From assembly GCF_015477775.1 (NCBI RefSeq), contig NZ_JADLQO010000010.1:124001-188000 (forward strand): a stretch of DNA of 64,000 nt, read 5' to 3'. The stretch's first letter is position 1; each line of letters begins with the position of its first letter. This DNA is from Nocardia abscessus (GTDB taxonomy: Bacteria; Actinomycetota; Actinomycetes; Mycobacteriales; Mycobacteriaceae). The notes under the pieces were generated by a model. That model was not told the origin of the DNA and ran no database searches. It saw nothing but the letters and a program-made list of their open reading frames with translations. Below, one piece after another: positions 7,331 through 15,771 of the stretch. The position numbers and the translations under genes are program-made.

Positions 7331-8656
7331 TCAGCCGCGTTCCAGAGGCAGTCCCGCGTCGCGCCAGGCGACGATTCCGCCCGCCAGGCTCGAGGCGTCG
7401 TATCCGGCCCGGCGGGCGCGGGCGGCGAACCGCAGCGACAGTTCTCCGACCGGACAGACGAACACGACGGGGCGTGACCGCGGAAACGGGATGCCCTGAC
7501 CGAACATGTCGTCGAGCTGGTCATCGCGGATGTTCAACGCACCGGGCACGTGTCCGATCCGGTAGGCCATGGCGCCGCGGCTGTCCACGATGGTCGGTCG
7601 CCCCGTCCGGTCGAGCTCGGCGAGCTGCGCGGGCGACAGACGCGGTACCTCGGCCAGCTCGGCCGCGGTCGGCGGGGTGTCGCGTTCGGCTCGGCCGAAC
7701 AGCTCCGGCCTGCGCTTCTTGATGTAGGACAGATACGGTTCGAGCCGATCGCAGGCGATGAACACCGCGACGACCGGGTCGTCCGGATCGGTCGCCGAGA
7801 GATCGAGCGCGCCGAGCGTCTCCAGCGCGGCCGCGTAACCCGCGCCGCTGGTGGGTCCGGCCAGGATGCCGTACCCGGTCGCCAGGCGCAGCGTCGCGTC
7901 CACGGCGTCGCGCGCCGACACGGTGACGATCCGATCGTAGAACTCCGGCTGGAACAGTCCGACATCCCACATCTCGCTCTCCGACCGGATGCCGGGAACG
8001 AAGTCCGACCGCTCGGAAACCACGGCGATCGTGCGCAATTCGGGATTGTGCTTGCGCAGGTAGGTGGCGGTCCCACGGGTGGACCCGGTGGTGCCGAGCC
8101 CGCCGATCAGATAGTCCACCCGGCCGATGCCGTCGGCCGCGAGGTCTTCGTGGATCTCCCGTCCGGTGCCCTCGTGGTGCGCCTCGATGTTCTTCTCGTT
8201 GGTGTACTGCGACAGATGCCGATACGCGCCCGGGTGCTGGGCCATGGTCGCCTCGATCACCGAGTAGACGTCGTTGGGCGTGGTCGGGTCAGGGCATTCG
8301 GACAGTCCGGGCAGTTCCACGATCTCGGTGCCGAACAGCTGGAGCAGGTCACGGACCTCGGCCACCTTGATCCGGTTGGTCACCGCGCGTAGGTCGATGC
8401 CGTACACCGCGCCGAGGACGCGCAGCGCTTTGGCCGTGTTGCCGCTGGACGCCTCGATGAGCGTCTGACCGCTCGCGCGGATCCGCTCCAGATCGTCGCG
8501 GAGCATCCCCCAGGCCACCCGGTCCTTGACCGAGCCGAACGGGTTGTGCGACTCCAGCTTCGCGTAGAGCTCGACGTTCGCCATCCCGTGCACCGCGGGG
8601 TCGAGCCGGAGCAGTGGCGTATTGCCGATGAGTTCGGTGATGTGTTCGTATCGCAT
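7331..8656 (-). CDS. Cysteine-synthase-like PLP enzyme fused to rhodanese
   Basis: A 441-aa fusion. Residues ~1-320 are a fold-II PLP enzyme of the cysteine-synthase/SbnA group: ITELIGNTPLLRL, the PLP lysine in NPFGSVKDR (Lys44), the substrate loop EASSGNTAKAL and the phosphate loop GGLGTTGSTRG. It should catalyse beta-replacement on a serine-type donor. Residues ~345-441 are a rhodanese domain with Cys401 in the loop CPVGELS, able to carry a persulfide. Fusing a sulfur carrier to a beta-replacement enzyme suggests channelled sulfur use. It is last in a four-gene operon; its ATG overlaps the previous stop (TGATG). The donor amino acid and the sulfur acceptor are unknown. Confidence 0.88.
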   Translation of the reverse strand: MRYEHITELIGNTPLLRLDPAVHGMANVELYAKLESHNPFGSVKDRVAWGMLRDDLERIRASGQTLIEASSGNTAKALRVLGAVYGIDLRAVTNRIKVAEVRDLLQLFGTEIVELPGLSECPDPTTPNDVYSVIEATMAQHPGAYRHLSQYTNEKNIEAHHEGTGREIHEDLAADGIGRVDYLIGGLGTTGSTRGTATYLRKHNPELRTIAVVSERSDFVPGIRSESEMWDVGLFQPEFYDRIVTVSARDAVDATLRLATGYGILAGPTSGAGYAAALETLGALDLSATDPDDPVVAVFIACDRLEPYLSYIKKRRPELFGRAERDTPPTAAELAEVPRLSPAQLAELDRTGRPTIVDSRGAMAYRIGHVPGALNIRDDQLDDMFGQGIPFPRSRPVVFVCPVGELSLRFAARARRAGYDASSLAGGIVAWRDAGLPLERG

Positions 8657-10179
8657 CAGGGGGCCTCGACGGATCGGACCGGGCTGGTGACAGCGTGGAC
8701 GGCGGGTGGGGCGATATCGCGCGGTCGTGACGGCTCGCCGGGGAGGTCCGGCTCGTAGTCGGCGTCGCGGACGACCTGGAACCCGCCGCGACCCTGCGTG
8801 ACGGCGAGTTTCGCGGGCAGCGGGTGCATCGAAGCCGTCGCCGCGGACAGGTCCATGTGGTAGGCGGCGGTGTTCGGGAACACCACCGGATCGCCCGGCT
8901 GGGGCCGAGTGGGCAGCCACACCTTGTGATTGGTGATCAGATCGCGCTCCAGGCACAGCCGTCCGGCGAAGTAGACGCCGATCGGACCCGCCGCGTTCTC
9001 GCCGGTGTGGTCTAGTCCGGCGTCCGCGCGAGGCAGCAGGATCGGATCGACCATGACCTCCTGGTCGGCGGGCGTCACCGAATCGCGGCTGAGGTCGACG
9101 TGCACCAGCACGCTGCCCTCGCCGACCTCCTTGACGAACTCGACCGTGGCCACCGTGACGCCTGCGTGATCGACCAGCGCCTTTCCCGGCTCCAGCCACA
9201 ACTCCAGCAGATTGTCGCCCACCACCTGCGCCACCGTGCGCCCCCCGTGCCGCTCCAGCGGCGCGTCGAGCAGATCCGCGAGCATGCGATCGGCGGAGAC
9301 GGTGTTGGCGTACTTGTGGAACACCGGCGTGCCGTGCACGGCGCCGCCCGCGACGTGGTAGCCGAAGGTGTTGCTGCCCCAGCTCATCGGCTCCCCCCGG
9401 CCGAGCAGCGACTCGCGCAGCGCGAGCACGTAGGCGTCGAACCGTTCGGCGTCGGCGGTGAACACTTGACGGAATCCGCCGCCGATGTCGAGGACCGAAG
9501 GGGTGAGCCCACGGTCATAGGCCTGCTCGATCAACCGCAGGCAGGCGTCGACCGCCCGGACACGCTCGCCGAGATCGCCGGAGTCGAGGTGGAAAGCGAA
9601 GCCGAGGAAGGCGATCCGCCCCCGCTGAGCCGACAACAGATCGAAGGCCTGCTCGACGTGCGCGACCGGCACACCGAACCGGCTCACCTGGCCGGGATCG
9701 AAACCCGAGACACGCAGTAGCACGGGGATTTCCGCGTGCCCGTCGGCGAGTTCGGCGATGCGGCGCAATTCCCACAGGTTGTCGACGTTGATCGTCACCC
9801 CGCGCCGGACCAGGTCGCGGAGGAAGGCTTCCCCCTTCGGGCCGGTGACCTCGACGCGTGCCCGATCGAATCCGGCGCCGAGGGCACTGGACAGTTCGTG
9901 CGGCGAGGCGACATCGATGGCGACGCCCGCGCGTTCGGCGGTGCGGACGAACGCGCGCGACTGGTTCACCTTGTGCGCGTAGCAGATCCGATGCCCGGGA
10001 AGGCTCCGCCGCAGTGGCGAGCGCAGGCGGGCCAGATTCTCGGAATAGACCTGCGGGAACACCAGGTGCGCGGGGGACCCGAATTTCGTCAGCGTGTCCG
10101 CCGCGGCGTCCGGGCTGTCGAGAAAGTCGCGGACGATCGGATGCAGCTTCGCAGGCAATGCCGGCGGCCACGGCGTCAT
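8656..10179 (-). CDS. Y4yA-type fold-III PLP decarboxylase
   Basis: A 507-aa relative of diaminopimelate/ornithine decarboxylases. The barrel-lysine motif is YAHKVN (Lys70), followed by a TIM-barrel pattern with DIGGGFRQVF as the phosphate-binding loop. GRLCLERD replaces the catalytic-Cys CESxD motif of DapC-type enzymes. The resemblance is closest to the Y4yA group first named in a Rhizobium plasmid, whose reaction is not established as far as I know. SbnH of staphyloferrin B synthesis is a related fold-III decarboxylase that works with a cysteine-synthase-like partner (SbnA), a parallel to this operon. ATG 10179 overlaps the upstream stop as ATGA, so translation is coupled. The substrate is unknown. 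Confidence 0.85.
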   Translation of the reverse strand: MTPWPPALPAKLHPIVRDFLDSPDAAADTLTKFGSPAHLVFPQVYSENLARLRSPLRRSLPGHRICYAHKVNQSRAFVRTAERAGVAIDVASPHELSSALGAGFDRARVEVTGPKGEAFLRDLVRRGVTINVDNLWELRRIAELADGHAEIPVLLRVSGFDPGQVSRFGVPVAHVEQAFDLLSAQRGRIAFLGFAFHLDSGDLGERVRAVDACLRLIEQAYDRGLTPSVLDIGGGFRQVFTADAERFDAYVLALRESLLGRGEPMSWGSNTFGYHVAGGAVHGTPVFHKYANTVSADRMLADLLDAPLERHGGRTVAQVVGDNLLELWLEPGKALVDHAGVTVATVEFVKEVGEGSVLVHVDLSRDSVTPADQEVMVDPILLPRADAGLDHTGENAAGPIGVYFAGRLCLERDLITNHKVWLPTRPQPGDPVVFPNTAAYHMDLSAATASMHPLPAKLAVTQGRGGFQVVRDADYEPDLPGEPSRPRDIAPPAVHAVTSPVRSVEAP

Positions 10180-11462
10180 ACGGCGGCTTCCGACGGCGCG
10201 GTGTCCGAGGTCCGCGCCACGCTGTCGGGACGCTCCGCGACCGGGTTGTAGCCGCCGTCCCGGATCGCCTCGAACGCCCGGGCCCGATTGCGCGGGCTGC
10301 GGAACTCGGCCACCACCCGCTTGCTGTCCAGGTCGATCTCGACCACGCGGATGTCCATCGATTCCAGGACCCCTCTGATCGTGCGCACGCAGTGCTTGCA
10401 GGTCATATCGGGCACGTAGAAAACCTGATCCTCGGCGGTGGCGGCGCGGTCGGCGACGGCCTCGTCGAGTTCGGCACTCACCTCGGTGACCTCGCAGTGA
10501 CCGGCGATCTCGAGGAATGTCGCGACGAACCGGTCCACCAGCGGCGGAAGGATGCTGTAGTGCCCGCTGTCGAGCTGATGCGGTGTGGCCGCCAGACAGG
10601 CGGGATGGACACCGGAGGGCAGCAGCGCGTACTGCCGGGAGATCAGGTCGAGGTCGTCGTGGTACTTGGCGATCGCCTCCGCGACCGTGAGACCTTCGCC
10701 GGTGGTGGCGCGTTCCATCACGGCGTGCGCGTCGGCGATCGTGGCGTCCTTCATCGCGCGCAGGGTCGCCACCGTCTCCGCCGAGTAGCGCACGGTGCCG
10801 TCGGGTTGCGCGACGAGGGTCGCCGGAATCATGCCGCGCCGGTAGGTGGAGGCCTGCAACTCCCAGAACCATCGCGTGGCCACGGCGGCGAATATCCCGG
10901 AATCGTGCAGGCCCCTGGCGAATTCGGCGGCATCGCGGTACGGAGTCTGCGCCGCCAGCAGTGCGTGCTGGGCCAGCACGCGTCCCGCCGCCTCGATGCC
11001 GACCCGGAAGATGTCGCGCGGATCGTGATCGGTGGTCGTCCCGGCCAGCACCGCGTGGTCGCTCGGTCCGAGTGCCGCGGCGCGCGCGGCGAAACCGGAA
11101 TCGGTGTCCAGTCGGCGCCACAGTGCCAGCACCGTCTCGCGCACCGCGATCGGCACCGAGGGGCCGAGGCCGTCGGCACGGAAGTGCCCGGTATTCGGAA
11201 TGCCCGCGCTGTCGGTCCACGCGATCCGGTGCGTCGCGCTGGTCACCTGATCCGCGCGACACGGCCCCATGAAACGTTCCAGGTACAGCCGCTGCGAGTA
11301 GGTGAGATGGCCATCCGGCTCGGGACGCAGTGCGGCGCAGGTGAATTCGAACCGATGCGGCGGGGGAGCGGGAGCCGGTGCGGTGAACAGCCCCGGCTGC
11401 GCCAAGTCGGCCAGCACTCTGGACGCGGCCCGCCGGTCGTAGCGGGGGATGTCGATACTCAC
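10176..11462 (-). CDS. Unknown helical domain fused to an HMA metal-binding domain
   Basis: A 428-aa protein. Residues ~346-410 are an HMA (copper-chaperone-like) ferredoxin fold with MTCKHC (Cys355, Cys358) and the continuation VRTIRGVLESMDIRVVEIDL. In known HMA domains the two cysteines bind Cu(I), Zn or Cd. Residues 1-340 are mainly helical and I do not recognise them; they include YSQRLYLERFMGPCRAD and YHDDLDLISRQYALLPSGVH. The protein has no membrane segment, so it is not a transport ATPase. GTG 11462 overlaps the upstream stop (GTGA) and ATGA links it to the next gene. The cysteine pair could hold metal or relay sulfur between the desulfurase and the PLP enzymes. Function unknown. Confidence 0.8.
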   Translation of the reverse strand: MSIDIPRYDRRAASRVLADLAQPGLFTAPAPAPPPHRFEFTCAALRPEPDGHLTYSQRLYLERFMGPCRADQVTSATHRIAWTDSAGIPNTGHFRADGLGPSVPIAVRETVLALWRRLDTDSGFAARAAALGPSDHAVLAGTTTDHDPRDIFRVGIEAAGRVLAQHALLAAQTPYRDAAEFARGLHDSGIFAAVATRWFWELQASTYRRGMIPATLVAQPDGTVRYSAETVATLRAMKDATIADAHAVMERATTGEGLTVAEAIAKYHDDLDLISRQYALLPSGVHPACLAATPHQLDSGHYSILPPLVDRFVATFLEIAGHCEVTEVSAELDEAVADRAATAEDQVFYVPDMTCKHCVRTIRGVLESMDIRVVEIDLDSKRVVAEFRSPRNRARAFEAIRDGGYNPVAERPDSVARTSDTAPSEAAV

Positions 11463-12751
11463 GTGACCTCCTCGGCAATGGTTCGCACGCACGCGACGAA
11501 GCGGTCGATCTCGTCGGGCGTGTTGTAGATGTGCGTGCTGACGCGCACCGAGCCCGCGCCGCCTGCTGCGGCGGGGACGCAGTGCGCGCCGGTGCGCACC
11601 AGGAAACCCAGCTCACTCAACACGAATCCCGCGTCGGTGGCCGAGATCCCGTCCAGGGTGAAAGAGACGATCCCGTAGCCGACCTCGCACGCGGCGTGCG
11701 CCGGGCCGGGCAGGAACTCCACTCCGGGTACCGATCGCAGCCCGTCGATCAGTCGCAGGGTCAGGGCACGATTGTGCGCGGCGACGGCATCGAGACCGAG
11801 CGATTCCAGCACCTCCAGCGCACTACCGAGGGCGAGAATGCCGGGGATGTCGGGTGTGCCGCCTTCCAGCAGCGCGGGCATCGGCCCTGGTCGCAGCCCG
11901 TCCGGGTCGGTATCGATGCCGGAATTGCCGCCGGGCAGGAACGGCACCAAACTGTCGTGCACGCGTCGGCGGCAGTACAGGATGCCCGTGCCCGGCGCGC
12001 CGAACATCTTGTGCGCGGCGAAGACCGCGAAATCCGCGCCGAGCGCGGTCACGTCGACCGGGAGATGCCCGCCGCTCTGCGAGCAGTCGAAGCACAGCAG
12101 GATGGCCGGGTCGATCCGGTCGCGCAGTTCCTCCAGGGTGCTCACAGCGCCGAAGACGTGGTGCAGATGCCCGGTGGTGATCAGCCGGGTGCGCGGGGTG
12201 ATCTTGGCCAGGATGTCCTCGGTGTCCGCCTCACCGGCGCCGGTCACCCGGTAGGGGATCAGCTCGATCCGGCGTCCGAACCGGGCGAGCAGCCCGCGCA
12301 GGTGCTGCCACGGGTACACGTTCGACGCGTGATCGCTCGCGTTGTAGAGGATTTGATCACCGTCGGCGAGCGCGGTCAGTCCCCAGGACAGTGCGACGGC
12401 GTTGAGCGCCGCGGTGGCTCCGCCGGTGAAGACCACCTCGTCCGGGTGTTGCGCGCCGATGAACGCGGCGGTCCGCTCCCGGACGCGGGCGATCCGGGCG
12501 GTCACCCCGGTGGCCCAGGGGTAGGTGCCGCGGCCCACGTTGGCTGTGCCGTAGCTGTGGTAGCGCTGGATGGTCTCGATCACCGGCAGCGGCTTCTGGG
12601 TGGTGGCGGCGCTGTCCAGGTAGACCTCGGCCGCGTCGGCGAGCGCCGGGAACAGCGACCGCACCGAAGCAGGCGCGAACGGCGGCGTCTGCGGTGGGCC
12701 GGATTTCTCCGCCGCGCGCGTCACCGGCGATCTCGGGGCGGGGGACCGCAA
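11459..12751 (-). CDS. SufS-like cysteine desulfurase (class V aminotransferase)
   Basis: A fold-I PLP enzyme of the SufS/NifS group. It has YLDSAATTQKP near the N-terminus, the PLP lysine in AAHKMFGAPGTG (Lys248) and a mobile Cys391 in RTGAHCVPAA, where SufS has RTGHHC. Such enzymes take sulfur from cysteine as an enzyme persulfide, releasing alanine. It is the first gene of an operon of four with 1-4-base overlaps, and no suf scaffold gene is nearby, so a dedicated role is more likely than Fe-S assembly. TTG 12751 (430 aa) is preceded by AAGGGAG six bases away. An alternative ATG at 12799 would add 16 residues and reach into the divergent promoter. Confidence 0.87.
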   Translation of the reverse strand: MRSPAPRSPVTRAAEKSGPPQTPPFAPASVRSLFPALADAAEVYLDSAATTQKPLPVIETIQRYHSYGTANVGRGTYPWATGVTARIARVRERTAAFIGAQHPDEVVFTGGATAALNAVALSWGLTALADGDQILYNASDHASNVYPWQHLRGLLARFGRRIELIPYRVTGAGEADTEDILAKITPRTRLITTGHLHHVFGAVSTLEELRDRIDPAILLCFDCSQSGGHLPVDVTALGADFAVFAAHKMFGAPGTGILYCRRRVHDSLVPFLPGGNSGIDTDPDGLRPGPMPALLEGGTPDIPGILALGSALEVLESLGLDAVAAHNRALTLRLIDGLRSVPGVEFLPGPAHAACEVGYGIVSFTLDGISATDAGFVLSELGFLVRTGAHCVPAAAGGAGSVRVSTHIYNTPDEIDRFVACVRTIAEEVT

Positions 12752-12858
12752 CGTGACGCTCCCTTCACCGGTAACTCGGACGTCACCCACGATACGCATT
12801 TTCGGTACGGACTTCGAAGTTTTCTCGTGGACAACGGCTTTCGACTAGCCTGGAGGAC

Positions 12859-13290
12859 ATGCCCCTGACCGTGGAAGAACGTCGAGAGTTCCTCGCGCAG
12901 CCGCACGTCGCGGCGTTCTCGGTGGCCGTGGGTCCCGGCCGCGGCCCACTGACGGTCCCGATCTGGTACCAGTACAACCCCGGCGGCGAGATCTGGATCC
13001 TGACCGGCCCGGAGTCACAGAAGATGCGCTACCTTCGGGAGACCGGCCGGTTCGGTCTGATGGTGCAGCGCGTCGAGCCCACCGTCCGGTATGTGAGTGT
13101 GGAGGGCTCGGTCACCCGGATCACCCCGATGACCGACGCGTTGCATCGTGAAATGGCCGCGCGGTACCTCCCGGCCGAAACCGTCGACGCCTACCTGAAG
13201 GCGGCCGAGGCCTACGGAGAGCAGGTCGCGGTCTTCCTGCGCCCGGAGCATTGGCTCTCGGCCGACCTGGGCAACCTGAGCGAGCTCTAG
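12859..13290 (+). CDS. PPOX-class flavin/F420-binding protein
   Basis: A 143-aa split-barrel protein of the pyridoxamine-phosphate-oxidase superfamily. It shows the pattern MPLTVEERREFLAQPHVA, then PLTVPIWYQYNPGGEIWI and RFGLMVQRVEPTVRYVSVEG, typical of actinobacterial FMN- or F420-dependent members. Its substrate cannot be told from the sequence. It is divergent from the SufS-like gene and could share its promoter region, so a link to that operon is possible but unproven. Its stop overlaps the stop of the opposing CBS gene by four bases. Confidence 0.82.
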   Translation: MPLTVEERREFLAQPHVAAFSVAVGPGRGPLTVPIWYQYNPGGEIWILTGPESQKMRYLRETGRFGLMVQRVEPTVRYVSVEGSVTRITPMTDALHREMAARYLPAETVDAYLKAAEAYGEQVAVFLRPEHWLSADLGNLSEL

Positions 13291-13721
13291 TACCTGCCCT
13301 GCAGGTACTCGACGAGGTGTTGGCGTTCGGTCGCCAGTTCGGAGATCGCGCTCTTCACCACGTCGCCGATGCTGACGATGCCGACCAGCCTGCCCTCGTG
13401 CACCACGGGCAGGTGCCGGATGCGGTGGTCGGTCATGGTGCGACGCAGGCCGTCCACCCGGTCATCGAGGGCGCAGGTGCGCACCTCGGCGGTCATGATC
13501 GCCGAGACCGGCGTGTCCAGCAGGTCCGCACCGCGGGCGTGCAGACTGCGAACCACGTCGCGCTCGGAGACGATGCCGGCGATCGTGTCGCCGTCCGGGG
13601 AGACGACGACGGCGCCGATGTTCCGCTCGGCCAGGGTGGCGAGCAGCGTGCGCACCGTCGTGTCGGGTGCGACGGTGGCCACGTCGCTGCCCTTCCTGCG
13701 CAAGATCTCCGAAATTCGCAT
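13287..13721 (-). CDS. CBS-domain pair protein
   Basis: A 144-aa protein made almost only of two CBS domains, roughly residues 9-65 and 75-132. The conserved ends are IGAVVVSPDGDTIAGIVSER and RHLPVVHEGRLVGIVSIGDV. CBS pairs bind adenine nucleotides and sense energy state. Free-standing ones of this size are common in actinobacteria, often induced in dormancy, but no partner enzyme is adjacent. Translation starts at ATG 13721. It lies tail to tail with the PPOX gene, overlapping by four bases. Confidence 0.88.
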   Translation of the reverse strand: MRISEILRRKGSDVATVAPDTTVRTLLATLAERNIGAVVVSPDGDTIAGIVSERDVVRSLHARGADLLDTPVSAIMTAEVRTCALDDRVDGLRRTMTDHRIRHLPVVHEGRLVGIVSIGDVVKSAISELATERQHLVEYLQGRY

Positions 13722-13823
13722 ATTTCACCATCCAGACGTCGCGGCACTACCAGGATCGCAAGTTCACGGCTCGGTGACCAGCACGAATCCGTTACAGGCC
13801 ACGATCGGGTCACGGTGCGGGCG

Positions 13824-15086
13824 TCACAGGCGTCGCGCGACGCTGCGGTCGAGGTCCCGGGCCAGCAGGGCGATCGCCGCCTGCGAGATGCCCGCCGAGG
13901 TCGCCAGGTCGATCGAGGTCAGCTGGGCGATGCGGCGCAGGCGGTAGTCGACGGTGTTCGGGTGCACGTAGAGCTGACGCGCGGTGAGCTGCCGGTTCAT
14001 GTCGTTGCCGAGGTAGGCGCGCATGGTGTCGAACAGCTCGGGATGGGCGTCGAGCGGGTCGAGGATGGTCGCGATCCGCCGTGTGGCCGGGCCGCTGCGG
14101 GTGAGCTGGTATTCGACGGCGAGATCGGACATCTGGTAGAGACCGGGTGGCCTGGCGCCGACCCGCACGAGATTGAGCAGTTCGTGTGCCTGATCGGCGG
14201 ATTCCGGGATCTGCTCGGTGTCGGTCGGCACGACGGTCGCGGTGAGCCGGACCTCGGCGGCCTCGGCCAGCAGCCCCAGCGTCGTCTCGGTGAGGACGGT
14301 GTCGCCCTCCTCGCCCAACGGGATGAGCAGGGTGCCGCCCTTGGCGCTGAGCAGGGCGAGCGCGCGGGAGGCGAACACGGTGGCCAGCTCGGACTGCAAC
14401 CGCCGCAGCTTGCGGCGCGCGGCGATGTTTCCGTCGACGCGCGGGTCGCACTCGTCCGGATGTTCCGGAACAGACAGGGCGACAACCTGATAGGACTCCG
14501 CGATCGGAATGCCCGTCTGCCGTGCCAGAGCCGAGCTGCCCCGACCGCTGAGCAGGGCCGAGGCGAGCGTCTGCGTCGCCGTCTGATGTTCCTTGGCGAC
14601 CAGGTGCTGTTCGTCGACATAGGCGTCGGACACCGCCGCGGTGATCGCCTCGAGTAACTCGAGCAGTAGATCGGCGGCGACCAGTACCTCATCGACGTCG
14701 TCGGCCTCGGCGTGCGCGGTGACCAGACCGAAGGCCATGCGCAGGCCCTCGTGGTAGGCGCGCAGGATGGTGCTCAGCGGCACTCCCTCACGAGCCCAGC
14801 GGGCGGCCGCCGCGCGCACCGGGCCGAGCTGTTGCTCGTCCGGCACGGTACGCCGGTCGAACATCTCGGCAGCGAGCTCGAGGCAGCTGCGGGTGAGTCT
14901 GGTGACGTCTCCGCGTAATTGCTCCCCGGGCAGCGTCCGGCAGGGAGCCATGAAGTTCTCGAAGTATCCGACCATGCGCGAGGCGACGCTGTCGGTGTTC
15001 TGCAAGGGCACCGAAGCCGGCTGTCCGCCGATTTCCAGCACCGAGTCGGACGAGTCGGCGGACAGATCCAACGCGGAGTAGGTCAT
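13824..15086 (-). CDS. PucR/CdaR-type transcriptional regulator
   Basis: A 420-aa regulator with an N-terminal helical sensor (RRTVPDEQQLGPVRAAAARW, then VPLSTILRAYHEGLRMAFGL), a middle degenerate GGDEF-like region and a C-terminal PucR-type HTH in the last ~60 residues (LTARQLYVHPNTVDYRLRRI). I chose ATG 15086 over an upstream start because the added 21 residues are not conserved-looking and GGAGCG lies upstream of 15086. It stands alone. The N-terminal 330 residues closely resemble the protein at 32769, which lacks the HTH. The effector and target are unknown. Confidence 0.87.
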   Translation of the reverse strand: MTYSALDLSADSSDSVLEIGGQPASVPLQNTDSVASRMVGYFENFMAPCRTLPGEQLRGDVTRLTRSCLELAAEMFDRRTVPDEQQLGPVRAAAARWAREGVPLSTILRAYHEGLRMAFGLVTAHAEADDVDEVLVAADLLLELLEAITAAVSDAYVDEQHLVAKEHQTATQTLASALLSGRGSSALARQTGIPIAESYQVVALSVPEHPDECDPRVDGNIAARRKLRRLQSELATVFASRALALLSAKGGTLLIPLGEEGDTVLTETTLGLLAEAAEVRLTATVVPTDTEQIPESADQAHELLNLVRVGARPPGLYQMSDLAVEYQLTRSGPATRRIATILDPLDAHPELFDTMRAYLGNDMNRQLTARQLYVHPNTVDYRLRRIAQLTSIDLATSAGISQAAIALLARDLDRSVARRL

Positions 15087-15312
15087 TACGAATTCGCTCC
15101 AAATGCCACGCCAGGCGTGCGAGAAATCGCGCCCGAGTCGATCGATCACTATACGAAAGGCTCGTGCCTACCGGGAGTGATCTGTGAGATCGATCAGGAG
15201 CTCGCGGTATCACGCGAGGGCGATCGTGACCCGCCGCCAGGTGTGCGGCGCCGGAGCGCTGGAGGGGGATTGCACAGCGACGAAATCGGCTGTGCGCCAG
15301 ACGATGAGAGGA

Positions 15313-15549
15313 CTACTCGTCGTCCAGGCCGGCTGACAGGTAGGCGGCGGCCGCCAGCCACTGCCTGCACTGCGGGCCGTGGACCTCATGGACGTAGAGA
15401 ATGTCGCGCGCCTGACGGTAGGTGAGGCCGCGGGGTTCCACCGCGCAGTCGGATATGGCGAACTCGGGCGCCGGGAGCTGGCGTAGGGATTCGGCACCGG
15501 CGCCATCGATCACGGCGACCCGGCGGGGAGTTCGAAATGGCTCGATCAT
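15313..15549 (-). CDS. Small hypothetical protein near the DUF574 gene
   Basis: A 78-aa protein of unknown function: MIEPFRTPRRVAVIDGAGAE, then LRQLPAPEFAISDCAVEP, TYRQARDILYVHEVHGPQC and QWLAAAAYLSAGLDDE. Two cysteines are present and there is no membrane segment. The codon pattern is that of the neighbours, and a strong palindromic element lies 113 bases upstream. It sits downstream of the DUF574 methyltransferase on the same strand, but a terminator separates them, so it has its own promoter. Another small gene at 18220 has the same arrangement and the same palindrome. Likely a regulated partner of the XRE/DUF397 network. Confidence 0.6.
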   Translation of the reverse strand: MIEPFRTPRRVAVIDGAGAESLRQLPAPEFAISDCAVEPRGLTYRQARDILYVHEVHGPQCRQWLAAAAYLSAGLDDE

Positions 15550-15661
15550 TCGACTACCCCTCGCGTCCGGACGTGCGGAGGGGAGGCCGTCGTGCTGGTG
15601 CGCGGGCTCGAACTCCCTGCGTACCTCCCCGATTTCGAATTCGAGTCTATGCCTGCGTCAC

Positions 15662-15690
15662 TTACAGATGCAAGTACATCTGCACGATCG
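15662..15690. promoter_or_regulatory. Palindromic element, site A
   Basis: The core AGATGCAAGTACATCT (15666-15681) is an imperfect palindrome (AGATG / CATCT), extended to the right by GCACGATCG. Site B at 18651-18680 matches it at 24 of 25 positions, and its right half recurs before the DUF397 gene. It lies upstream of the small gene at 15313-15549 and just past the terminator of the DUF574 gene. Probably an operator or promoter element for XRE-DUF5753 regulators. Confidence 0.6.
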
Positions 15691-15697
15691 GTCAGAG

Positions 15698-15740
15698 AAA
15701 AAACGGCGGCGGCCGCCGGTGCGAGACCGGCGACCGCCGC
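15698..15740 (-). terminator. Rho-independent terminator of the DUF574 gene
   Basis: On the minus strand a 15-bp GC-rich stem (arms 15726-15740 and 15706-15720, one G-T pair, five-base loop GCGAG) is followed by a run of six U from 15703 to 15698. It begins 32 bases after the DUF574 stop codon. This is a textbook intrinsic terminator, uncommon in such GC-rich DNA. Confidence 0.85.
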
Positions 15741-15771
15741 TGTGTCGCTTGTGGTTTGGCGTCCAGGGGGC

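Noticed and set aside
8656..11616. A 986-residue minus-strand reading
   Set aside because: Its first ~480 residues are an Arg-rich shadow of the HMA-fusion gene. The real decarboxylase starts at ATG 10179 with an ATGA overlap.
15145..15200. GATCAC/GTGATC repeats upstream of the PucR-type gene
   Set aside because: Several overlapping GATC-rich words give many weak inverted pairs; no single arrangement stands out.
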